Both the position numbers and the translations under genes were made by a program. The notes under the pieces are model-generated. The model was not told the DNA's origin. It saw nothing but the letters and a program-made list of their open reading frames with translations, and did not search any database. This document shows, in pieces, positions 32,720-40,626 of a stretch of DNA of 42,249 bases (position 1 is the stretch's first letter; each line of letters opens with the position of its first letter). Source of the DNA: Chloroflexota bacterium (GTDB lineage Bacteria > Chloroflexota > Dehalococcoidia > Lucifugimonadales > Lucifugimonadaceae); the NCBI GenBank assembly GCA_002730795.1, contig PCAX01000029.1, positions 1-42,249 on the forward strand, written 5' to 3'.

Positions 32720-33808
32720 TCACTTAAATGTTAGGATTGACCTAGCTACAAGTCCTTTATTCATATCTTCGAACGCTTCATTAACCTCTTCCAACGGCCT
32801 GTATTTAGTTATTAAACCGTCAAGATTTAAACGACCGGTTTTATACAAGTCCAATAACCACTGAAAATCTACTCTTGGCCGTGCCGTTCCGTGATAGGCA
32901 CCGATCAGTCCACGGTCCATTAGTAAATCTGTGCAGTCTATTGATATTTTTGCATCCGGGGGTTGAACTCCAACCATAACGGCCGTTCCGCCTGGGCGGG
33001 TGGATTTAAAGGCCTGACTTAAAATATCTGGAAATCCTACCACTTCAAAAGCGTAATCAACACCGCCTTTTGTTATTTCGGTTATTGCTTGGACGGGATC
33101 TTCTTTTGCTGAATTTACAGTGTGTGTGGCACCCATTTCTTTGGCTTTTTTAAGTTTAAATTCGTTATTGTCAATCGCAACAATTGTGGATGATGAAGCA
33201 AACACGGACCCTTGAATAACATTGAGTCCTACTCCACCGCACCCAAAAACCGCGACGGATGACCCTTTTTCAACTTTCGCACGATTAACAACGGTACCGA
33301 CTCCAGTTATTACCGCACATCCTATGAGACAAGCTTTTTCAAGTGGCGTATCGTCGGATACTTTAACGACTGTATCGGCTGGGACAACCGTTTTTTCTGT
33401 GTAGGTCCCTACGCCATTTGACTGGTATATCGGGTCACCGTTTTTACTGAATCTGTTGGTACCATCTGGCATGGTGACAGTGCGTCCATATGTTTCACAA
33501 AGGGTTGGAATACCGTTGGTACAATTTCGGCAAAAACCACACATAGCATCCATCGAAAAAATTATCTTGTCACCGGGTTTAATTGATTTAACTCCTGGAC
33601 CGATTTTTTCTACGATACCAGAGCCCTCATGACCCATTACAAGTGGCAATTTCCTCGGTTTTATATGCCCGTCAACGTAGTGGTAATCACTGTGGCAAAT
33701 ACCTGCTCCAACCAGATCGACTAAAACTTCTCCGTCTTTTGGGTCTTGAAGGTCTACTTCTTCAACCAAAACAGGTTTATGAGGTTCAATGAGTATTGCA
33801 GCCTTCAA
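32720..33808 (-). CDS. Zinc-dependent alcohol dehydrogenase (class III-like MDR)
   Basis: The 362-residue medium-chain dehydrogenase has catalytic zinc ligands in 'GICHSDYH' and 'MGHEGSGIVE' with the third Cys in 'LIGCAVITGVG'. All four structural-zinc Cys are in 'CGFCRNCTNGIPTLC', and the NAD motif is 'VAVFGCGGVGLNVIQG'. The pattern matches class III-type and NDMA-dependent alcohol dehydrogenases. The substrate is unknown; its neighbours suggest a role in small-molecule oxidation. Confidence 0.92.
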   Translation of the reverse strand: MKAAILIEPHKPVLVEEVDLQDPKDGEVLVDLVGAGICHSDYHYVDGHIKPRKLPLVMGHEGSGIVEKIGPGVKSIKPGDKIIFSMDAMCGFCRNCTNGIPTLCETYGRTVTMPDGTNRFSKNGDPIYQSNGVGTYTEKTVVPADTVVKVSDDTPLEKACLIGCAVITGVGTVVNRAKVEKGSSVAVFGCGGVGLNVIQGSVFASSSTIVAIDNNEFKLKKAKEMGATHTVNSAKEDPVQAITEITKGGVDYAFEVVGFPDILSQAFKSTRPGGTAVMVGVQPPDAKISIDCTDLLMDRGLIGAYHGTARPRVDFQWLLDLYKTGRLNLDGLITKYRPLEEVNEAFEDMNKGLVARSILTFK

Positions 33809-33845
33809 TTTTAGTTGTCCTTTCGTAATATAAAAAAAATTTTAT

Positions 33846-34550
33846 TTATCGCTCAATTATCCCTATCTCAGGACCATGTCGTATAGGGTCGTCGTGTCCT
33901 CCACCAACCATCATTGCGTCTGAATACCAGAGTACCCCGTCTTTAATGGATAACCCGTGGGGTGCTGGAGCGTCTTCTTCGAAAACTAATCGTTCCCTTT
34001 CTATGCCTGTTTCAATATCATATTTGATGATTATTTTATCTGATGTGTGAGCACACCAAATTCCGTCTCCATCTCTAGCCAGACCATGTAACCGTTCGCT
34101 AGTCACTTTGTGGCGAGCCAATATTTTCATATCATCAAACGGATCACATAAAATCAAAGCTTTTGGATTAAATGCAGTTACCCACAATTTTCCGTCGTCC
34201 CATTCGATACCATGAATTCCTCCTCCATCAGGTGTTCTCCATCTGTTTATGAACTGCCCTGTCATTATATCCAGTTGATATATCCATCCTATATCGGTGT
34301 CAGTCGCTCTTTTTTCTCTGAATTTTGTTTCGCCGTTTGAGGCGGTCCAAAGGAATCCTCCTCCTACTGTAATTCCAGACCCATTTTCTGTTGGTGTGTG
34401 AATTATCCGCGATAGGTATCCCTCACTGTTTATGATGAAGACTTTATCGGTTTGTTGATCCATAACGTAAAGTTCATCATCAGACCATTGAAGTCCATTT
34501 GGCATGCGGCAAGGGGGAGAATATTTTTGAACGGCTTTTACTTTTTTCAT
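33846..34550 (-). CDS. Beta-propeller (SMP-30/NHL-like) protein
   Basis: The 234 residues show repeated blade-like stretches: 'MPNGLQWSDDELYVMDQQTDKVFIIN', 'GSGITVGGGFLWTAS', 'GGGIHGIEWDDGKLWVTAFNPKALILCDP', 'LHGLARDGDGIWCAHTSDKIIIKYD', 'PHGLSIKDGVLWYSD'. Each has the G-L/I-x-W/D...LWV pattern of six-bladed propellers. No signal peptide is visible. A lactonase or ligand-binding role is possible but cannot be assigned. It lies 37 bases downstream of the dehydrogenase start on the same strand. Confidence 0.7.
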   Translation of the reverse strand: MKKVKAVQKYSPPCRMPNGLQWSDDELYVMDQQTDKVFIINSEGYLSRIIHTPTENGSGITVGGGFLWTASNGETKFREKRATDTDIGWIYQLDIMTGQFINRWRTPDGGGIHGIEWDDGKLWVTAFNPKALILCDPFDDMKILARHKVTSERLHGLARDGDGIWCAHTSDKIIIKYDIETGIERERLVFEEDAPAPHGLSIKDGVLWYSDAMMVGGGHDDPIRHGPEIGIIER

Positions 34551-34719
34551 ATCGACAGTGTTACCTCTGCTAGGTTTTTTTGTTTAATTTATCCCTTTAT
34601 ATGGAAAATTTCATTATTTTGTTAATACTTTTTTGTTATTTGTTATTTTCACCTTGTCTTTGTAGGTTACACTTTTTATTTGTTGCCATCGTTGATTTTA
34701 TTAATTTGTAGGTACTTAA

Positions 34720-36207
34720 ATGAAAAAAATATTAATTATGGGATGTACTCAAGAAATATCTTCCTTTAATCCCGCTCCTTGTCGGTATGATTTTTTTGAA
34801 ATATACAGAGCAGATGAAGTGCGAAAATTTAATACTGGAAGAAATAGCTATATCGGTGGTGCGATAGAAGAATTAAATAAAATACCAAATTTGGAATGTA
34901 TATACACCTATCACGCTGAAGGTAGTGCTTCAGGACCATTAGAACATTCTGCCTTTTTGAAAATAGTTGAAGAATTTTTAGAACCTATAAAAAAATATTC
35001 AGACAATGTAGATGGGGCGTATATTTCACTTCATGGTGCCATGGGTACAACCGAAGAATTGGATCCGGAAGGATATCTTTTAGAGGAAGTAAGAAAGATT
35101 TTAGGTAATAAAATCCCAATTGTGATATCTCTTGATTTACATGGTATATTGACTTCAAAAATGTTAGAAAATGTGAATGGGGTCGTCTCTCTTCATACGT
35201 ATCCCCATGTAGATTTTTCCGATACTGGCCGACGTGCAGCAAAAATGCTAAAGAAGATAATTATTGACGGTGTGACTCCCGTAGCGGCACGCGTTAAGAT
35301 CCCAGCAATTGTTAGAGGTAACGAACTCATAACAGAAACTGGCCTCTTTGGAGAACAGATAAGATATGCCAAAAATATTTCATCGGATAAAGAAGTACTA
35401 TCTGCGGGTTTTTTAATAAGTAATCCTTTTACCGATGTTCCGGAACTTTGTAGCCAATCATATGTTTTTACTGATGGAGATAGAAATTTAGCTTCAACAA
35501 GTGCACTTAGAATGGCAACTGACTTTTGGCCCAACCGATCTAAATTGCAGGGTAATTTTGTTTCTCTAACTAAGTCTGTTTCTTTGGGTTCAACCATGAA
35601 AGGGCCAATAGCTTTCACGGATGCTGCTGATGCACCTAGTTCAGGCGCTCCTGGTGATAGTAATGCAATTTTAGTCGAAATGGTTAAACAATCATACCCG
35701 CACTCGGTTTTGGGTTCTGTAGTCGACCCTAAAGCTGTGGAAATTGCTAATGAAAATGAAATAGGAAATCAAGTAAAAATATCAGTCGGTGGCTTACTGG
35801 ATTCCCGACATTCTCCTTTGGAACTCGATTGGGAAATAATTTCGCATTCGAATTCACCATTTATTTTAGAAAGATGGGCGTTTAAACAAGACCCCGGTCC
35901 TTCTGCGGTGTTGAAAAGTGGAAGTATTACGCTTGTCGTTATGACAAATCCAGTCATACAAGTCGACAGATCTGTTTATTTCGCTAATGGGTTAGACCCC
36001 CGTGATTTTCACTCAACGATAGTGAAATCGCCTCATTGCGAACCTGAATTTTTTGATGATTGGGTAGAAGAAAATTTTAACGTTGATGCTCCTGGATCCA
36101 CGAGTGCTAACCTACCTACTTTGGGTCATGTTAATTGCCAGAGACCAATGTACCCATTGGACTTAGATGCTGATTTTAATCCTGTAGTAGAATTTTTTTC
36201 ACGATAA
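34720..36207 (+). CDS. M81 family metallopeptidase (MlrC-like)
   Basis: The 495-residue protein follows the M81/MlrC layout: N-terminal 'ILIMGCTQEISSFNPAPCRYDFFE', then 'DGAYISLHGAMGTTEELDPEGYLL', 'IPIVISLDLHGILTSKML' and 'VVSLHTYPHVDFSDTGRRAAKML' (zinc-ligand region), and a C-terminal MlrC domain (FTDAADAPSSGAPGDSNAIL...). MlrC was named for microcystin breakdown, but most relatives act on unknown, often cyclic or modified amide substrates. The ATG begins the conserved sequence. A phosphoesterase gene follows 26 bases later, probably in the same transcript. Confidence 0.9.
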   Translation: MKKILIMGCTQEISSFNPAPCRYDFFEIYRADEVRKFNTGRNSYIGGAIEELNKIPNLECIYTYHAEGSASGPLEHSAFLKIVEEFLEPIKKYSDNVDGAYISLHGAMGTTEELDPEGYLLEEVRKILGNKIPIVISLDLHGILTSKMLENVNGVVSLHTYPHVDFSDTGRRAAKMLKKIIIDGVTPVAARVKIPAIVRGNELITETGLFGEQIRYAKNISSDKEVLSAGFLISNPFTDVPELCSQSYVFTDGDRNLASTSALRMATDFWPNRSKLQGNFVSLTKSVSLGSTMKGPIAFTDAADAPSSGAPGDSNAILVEMVKQSYPHSVLGSVVDPKAVEIANENEIGNQVKISVGGLLDSRHSPLELDWEIISHSNSPFILERWAFKQDPGPSAVLKSGSITLVVMTNPVIQVDRSVYFANGLDPRDFHSTIVKSPHCEPEFFDDWVEENFNVDAPGSTSANLPTLGHVNCQRPMYPLDLDADFNPVVEFFSR

Positions 36208-36233
36208 TTTTTATATTAGATATGTGATTATTT

Positions 36234-37112
36234 ATGGAAACTAATTTTCGATTTATTCAATTAGCAGATCCTCAATTTGGGCAATTTGCCCATTTAAGTG
36301 GTATGTCAGACCACCAAATAATGACATACAAAAGAAGTAATCTGAAAGTCGATAAGGAATCCAAGTATTATCATTTGGAGAATGAAACTAGGTTATTTTC
36401 CAAAGCGATATCGATCGCTAATGAACTGGAAGTGTCTTTCGTCGTGATTTGTGGTGATATGGTAAACACTCCAGGGAACCGGGAACAGATACATGCGGTA
36501 AAGACCATAGCAAAACAATTGAAAGCAAACATACCAGTTTTTTGGGTTCCAGGTAATCATGATGTAGGAGCAGATACAGAAGTTCCAACGATTGAGAGTC
36601 TTATCGAATATAGAAAAGAATTTGGCGAGGATTATTTTTCATTCACACATAACGGATACAAGTTTTTGGTAATAAATAGTGTGGTTTTAGCCCATCCTGA
36701 ATTGGTGATTGAAGAATGTTTAGACCAAATGAAATTTATAGAAGTAGAAATGAATGAAGCTAAAGACAAAAATATTCCCACTGTCGTTTTCACCCACCAC
36801 CCACTCTTCCTAGATAATGCTAATGAAGGGTCTATGGAGCCAGAGTGGGCCCCAAGTCCACCCGGTAAGGCAGGATACTGGACTATTCCAAATCCTACAA
36901 GATCGGATCTTATAGATCTTTTCGAGCGAGGAAATGTTCAGGCGGTTTTTGCAGGGCACTGGCACAGAAACAATTATGCCCGAAACGGCAAAATGGAGAT
37001 GATTACATCCGGTCCAGTTGGGTATCCTCTTGGTGAAGATCCGTCAGGCTACAGAATAGTGAAAATAAACAACAACCAAATTAGTCATTCATACCACAAA
37101 TTAAACCAGTAA
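36234..37112 (+). CDS. Calcineurin-like metallophosphoesterase (CPPED1/CSTP1-like)
   Basis: All metallophosphoesterase motifs are present: 'IQLADPQFGQF' (D-x-Q variant of D-x-H), 'VVICGDMVNTPGN', 'FWVPGNHDVG', 'VVFTHHPLF' and 'VFAGHWHRNN'. The DPQFG start is a feature of the CPPED1/CSTP1 group rather than of Icc-type cAMP phosphodiesterases. There is no signal peptide. The substrate is unknown. It is the last gene of a pair with the M81 peptidase and is convergent with the CocE-type hydrolase. Confidence 0.88.
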   Translation: METNFRFIQLADPQFGQFAHLSGMSDHQIMTYKRSNLKVDKESKYYHLENETRLFSKAISIANELEVSFVVICGDMVNTPGNREQIHAVKTIAKQLKANIPVFWVPGNHDVGADTEVPTIESLIEYRKEFGEDYFSFTHNGYKFLVINSVVLAHPELVIEECLDQMKFIEVEMNEAKDKNIPTVVFTHHPLFLDNANEGSMEPEWAPSPPGKAGYWTIPNPTRSDLIDLFERGNVQAVFAGHWHRNNYARNGKMEMITSGPVGYPLGEDPSGYRIVKINNNQISHSYHKLNQ

Positions 37113-37124
37113 TCGTCATTATTT

Positions 37125-39029
37125 TCAGGTGGTGAGTAATTTGATGCAAGAAGGGTATTTTTGCCCTACATAGACTGTGTTTTTAGCTTTGATAGTTTTT
37201 GTGTGTTTTCCAAGAGGTTCGCCTGTATTTGGATTGATGTCGAACCTAGGGAAATTGCTCGAGGCTATTTCTAGTCTTAATCTGTGTCCCTCCACAAAAA
37301 GATTAGCTATTGGAGGTAATTCTATTTTTACTTGACATACATCTCCAGGGTTCATGAATTCTTCACGGGCAAATCCGTTTCTAAATCGAGTTCTAATTAT
37401 CGAATCTGCTAAAGGCAAATGAAACCCTTCAGGAAATTCATCCGACTTAGGATATATGTCTAATAATTTTGCGGTGAAATCTGTATCAACCGCCGACGAA
37501 GATACATAAAGGATGACATTGACCGGACCGATTACTTCTACGTTTTCTTTAATTGGTTTTGTTTGAAACGTCAAGACGTCTTTTCGTTCAAATGATAATA
37601 AGAGTGGTTGGCTTGCTCCCACTGTTGTTGCTCTTTCCCTTTGATGTAGAGGTCCATCTGGGATTAAAGAGACCATTCTCGCTCGCTGTGGAACATATGA
37701 TGCGTCCATGTTTTTTGGAATTTCGAGCCATTTATAAAAACCGGTGACATTTGCCGATATTGTTGGTACAGGTTTACTTGGGTTATGTACCCAGGAAAAT
37801 GAGTCTTCTTCTTTTTGGTCCGCATAAAAATCCAAGTTGCTATCGGGGTTAAGAAACAATATTCTTTCTCTTACATCAGACGGTGGCCATGAATTTCCCG
37901 TTTTCCATATTCCACCGTGGTTTATATTTATTTCGTTTGTTTTCCGACCATCGCCTCCTCCCATACGAAATATTTGAACAGATGGTTCAAGTTCAATTTT
38001 ATTTTCTATTCCCTTTAACCACCGGTCGAACCACTTTAACCGGTGATAATTAAGAGTTTCGTCACCCCATTTTGCCTCGGGACCAAATTCTACTTCCCCA
38101 GTGAATGAAGAGCCTTTACCCCGCATGGTTACGTGGTTCCATGGACCTATGATAAGCTTCTGCATCGACGAATTTTTTTGTTGCATTTGAACAAATTGCT
38201 CTGAAACATCTGCAGTGAATGGATCATACCAACCTGTACTGTAGACGGCAGGTATATCAGCCATTTTTTTGAAATGGTTGGTCTGATCAAGTGATTCTTT
38301 TGACCACCAGTCATTATAGATACCGTCCCGATAATAATGCATTAGAACCTTTTCCAGATTCGACACTTCCTTTATAGGAGTACTTCCTTCGTAAAAAGGA
38401 GTTTTAAAAATTTCTTCTTTTAAATTAATGGCGCCCTGTTCAATTGTTTTTATCGCCTCTTCGTCACCAATAATTTCTTGAGAATCATATCCATGTAGAT
38501 ACAGAGCTCCGTACATATGCAAAGCCATTGCCCCGCCTTGCCGGGCTTCCCATTTAAATGCATTGGTAGGGGCTACATCAACCCAAAGGGCTTTTAAGCT
38601 TGGAGGACGGTATATTGATGCCATATTTTGGACAATACCACCATGGGAAGCACCAACCATACCAACGTTTCCGTTGGACCAACTTTGAGATGCTATCCAC
38701 TCTACCGTGTCGTATCCGTCAATTCCTTCTTTTTCATTCGCTGTGTGATAGTAATCACCTGTACCTTCCGAATCCCCTCTACCTCTGAGGTCTTGTAAGA
38801 TCACTACATACCCATTACGCACAAAAAATTCTGCCACTGGTTTTACCCATATAACCGGGTTCGTTTTATCGTATGAAGTTCTTCCGAGAATAGTTGGATA
38901 TTTTCTTTTTATTGGATTTCCATTTATATCGGCTGGTCTATAAATGTCGGTCGCCAATTTTATTCCGTCTCGCATGGGTACCATGAGGTTTTTGGATATA
39001 TTAATAATTGAAGTAATTTGTTTGGACAT
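37125..39029 (-). CDS. CocE/NonD family (X-Pro dipeptidyl-peptidase S15-like) hydrolase
   Basis: The 634-residue alpha/beta hydrolase starts 'LMVPMRDGIKLATDIYRPAD'. It has 'VVILQDLRGRGDSEG', the nucleophile elbow 'VGMVGASHGGIVQ' (GxSxGG), 'YSTGWYDPFT' with the likely Asp, and 'IGPWNHVTMRG' with the His. A C-terminal jelly-roll domain (PLLLSFERKDVLTFQTKPIKENVEVIGPVNVILYVSSSAVDTDFTAKLLDI) is typical of the PepX_C/CocE type. No signal peptide is visible. These enzymes hydrolyse esters or amides; the substrate is not predictable. Confidence 0.92.
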   Translation of the reverse strand: MSKQITSIINISKNLMVPMRDGIKLATDIYRPADINGNPIKRKYPTILGRTSYDKTNPVIWVKPVAEFFVRNGYVVILQDLRGRGDSEGTGDYYHTANEKEGIDGYDTVEWIASQSWSNGNVGMVGASHGGIVQNMASIYRPPSLKALWVDVAPTNAFKWEARQGGAMALHMYGALYLHGYDSQEIIGDEEAIKTIEQGAINLKEEIFKTPFYEGSTPIKEVSNLEKVLMHYYRDGIYNDWWSKESLDQTNHFKKMADIPAVYSTGWYDPFTADVSEQFVQMQQKNSSMQKLIIGPWNHVTMRGKGSSFTGEVEFGPEAKWGDETLNYHRLKWFDRWLKGIENKIELEPSVQIFRMGGGDGRKTNEININHGGIWKTGNSWPPSDVRERILFLNPDSNLDFYADQKEEDSFSWVHNPSKPVPTISANVTGFYKWLEIPKNMDASYVPQRARMVSLIPDGPLHQRERATTVGASQPLLLSFERKDVLTFQTKPIKENVEVIGPVNVILYVSSSAVDTDFTAKLLDIYPKSDEFPEGFHLPLADSIIRTRFRNGFAREEFMNPGDVCQVKIELPPIANLFVEGHRLRLEIASSNFPRFDINPNTGEPLGKHTKTIKAKNTVYVGQKYPSCIKLLTT

Positions 39030-39216
39030 TTATGGATTCCCAATGTTGTTTCTATACTTAACTGAATATTTAACGATCATTAATAAAACTATAAACGTGG
39101 AATAAATTATGGAACATATAGTAAAAAACATATAAGTAATCATTTTTTATGTTTAGTCATTTATCCCTAGGTGTAGAATTTAGATGACAACCAAAAATAT
39201 AATAAGTTACTAATCT
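39030..39216. other. AT-rich intergenic stretch after the CocE start
   Basis: The first 187 bases of the 333-base gap between the CocE-type gene and the next dehydrogenase are very AT-rich. I see no convincing ORF, hairpin or promoter. The rest of the gap holds the small ORF at 39217. Confidence 0.5.
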
Positions 39217-39354
39217 ATGAATTTTAAATTTTTGTTTCAGCTATGGGTGTTAGGCACAATTATATTTGGTCCCGCTACCCTTATAATTATTGGGGTTCTC
39301 TTTCTCCACCGAAGTCGGGACGCCAGTTGGATTTTCTTCAATAGCCCATTTTGA
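39217..39354 (+). CDS. Possible 45-residue single-helix membrane protein
   Basis: This ORF is below the track's length cutoff. ATG 39217 opens 45 codons to TGA at 39352: 'MNFKFLFQLWVLGT' leads into a hydrophobic segment 'IIFGPATLIIIGVLFL', followed by a basic/polar tail 'HRSRDASWIFFNSPF'. The single-helix-plus-charged-tail pattern is typical of small membrane proteins, and local GC rises relative to the flanking AT-rich sequence. No Shine-Dalgarno is visible and I recognise no family. It is convergent with the next dehydrogenase, 8 bases apart. Confidence 0.35.
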   Translation: MNFKFLFQLWVLGTIIFGPATLIIIGVLFLHRSRDASWIFFNSPF

Positions 39355-39362
39355 AGTTATAA

Positions 39363-40379
39363 CTACATTTCTATAATCATTTGTCCTTCATTTGTGGGTT
39401 TCATAAGTCCCTCAAACACGCTTTGTATGTCGTCCAATTTGGAGTATTTGTTTTCACCTACCATGAGGTCAACATTAATTGCCCCTGACTTCATCAAATT
39501 AAGGGCTGTGTGCCAGTTTTCCGGGCGAGATCCCCAACTTGCCTTGAAAAACATTTCGCGCGCCATCCAATCAGCCGGTCGTAGAGGCATATCTTCCCAT
39601 GGAACTGCAACGAGTACAACCTGCCCATTTCTTTTTACAGTTTCAAATGCCTGGTCAAGAGTTGCTGGGAATCCTGCACAATCAAAAACTACATCTGGTC
39701 CGATACCAGCAGTTGCCTTAACTATTTCTGTTGATATATCACAATCTAAATGAGAGTATACGGCCGACGCCCCAAGTTTTTTTGCCAAATTTTGTCGGAG
39801 GTCTGATGGTTCAGATAAATAAACTTCCGAAGCTCCAGCTGCTACCGCGGATTGTAAGACCAGTAAACCGATGGGACCTCCACCAATTATTCCAACGGAA
39901 TCCCCAAGCTTAAGATTTGAATTTCTTATTGCGCGTACAGCAACAGCTGCTGGTTCACACATTGCAGCGGCCCTATCCGAAACCCCGGAGGGTATGTTGA
40001 TAGGTTGCCATTCCTCCATTAGTATGTACTCAGCATACGCTCGGGTTTGAGTTTGTATAAAACCCATTTTCCGGTAATTGTATCTTGGATGAGAATATAC
40101 TGGAGGTTCTTCTCCTGGAGGTGGCTCACCACCTCCACCCACAACTCGGTCCCCTTCCTTCCAACGTTTCACATCGTTACCAGTTTGTACGATGGTTCCC
40201 GTGAATTCATGTCCCAAAACTGTTCCAGGAGGTGCTAGATCGTACATGAAAGCGTGAACGTCAGTTCCACATATTGCTGATAGACCGATCTTTACCAAAA
40301 CCTGGGTTGGTTCCGGTTCTGGGATGGGGATATCCTGAACATTAAATTTTTGTTTTCCAGAGTAAACAGCAGCCTTCAA
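39363..40379 (-). CDS. MDR alcohol/polyol dehydrogenase lacking the structural zinc site
   Basis: The 338-residue medium-chain dehydrogenase has 'LSAICGTDVHAF' (zinc Cys), 'VLGHEFTGTIV' (His-Glu), 'AAMCEPAAVAVRAI' with the Glu-Pro found in sorbitol/threonine-dehydrogenase types, and the NAD motif 'VGIIGGGPIGLLVLQSA'. The structural-zinc lobe that should hold four Cys reads 'GGGGEPPPGEEPPVYSHPRYNYRKMG', so that zinc is absent and replaced by a Pro/Glu-rich loop. The substrate is probably a polyol or sugar-derived alcohol; this is an inference. Confidence 0.88.
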   Translation of the reverse strand: MKAAVYSGKQKFNVQDIPIPEPEPTQVLVKIGLSAICGTDVHAFMYDLAPPGTVLGHEFTGTIVQTGNDVKRWKEGDRVVGGGGEPPPGEEPPVYSHPRYNYRKMGFIQTQTRAYAEYILMEEWQPINIPSGVSDRAAAMCEPAAVAVRAIRNSNLKLGDSVGIIGGGPIGLLVLQSAVAAGASEVYLSEPSDLRQNLAKKLGASAVYSHLDCDISTEIVKATAGIGPDVVFDCAGFPATLDQAFETVKRNGQVVLVAVPWEDMPLRPADWMAREMFFKASWGSRPENWHTALNLMKSGAINVDLMVGENKYSKLDDIQSVFEGLMKPTNEGQMIIEM

Positions 40380-40577
40380 AATTCCAACCTCATTTTGTAT
40401 GTGTCATTGATAGATTTATATAACATTCAAACTCATATTTAACTACTTGTAAACAAATATCAGTTTGAATTAAGTAAAAACGGTGAAAGTTTGTAAGTCT
40501 ATACCGTTGAAAAAGATGCGGTAAATTCAAGTGAACATCTAAAAGTTGGCAAACAGTATTTTTTGTTTTTATTTAAG

Positions 40578-40605
40578 TAACTTTTGCACTTATAATTAAA
40601 AGTTA
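40578..40605. promoter_or_regulatory. Inverted repeat with internal TATAAT upstream of the MMPL gene
   Basis: TAACTTTT and AAAAGTTA are perfect 8-base arms around 12 bases containing a consensus -10 hexamer TATAAT (40591-40596). It ends 21 bases before the ATG at 40627, and a short direct repeat AGCGATCAAA lies in between. This would fit a promoter covered by an operator; no good -35 is visible. Confidence 0.4.
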
Positions 40606-40626
40606 TAGCGATCAAAAGCGATCAAA

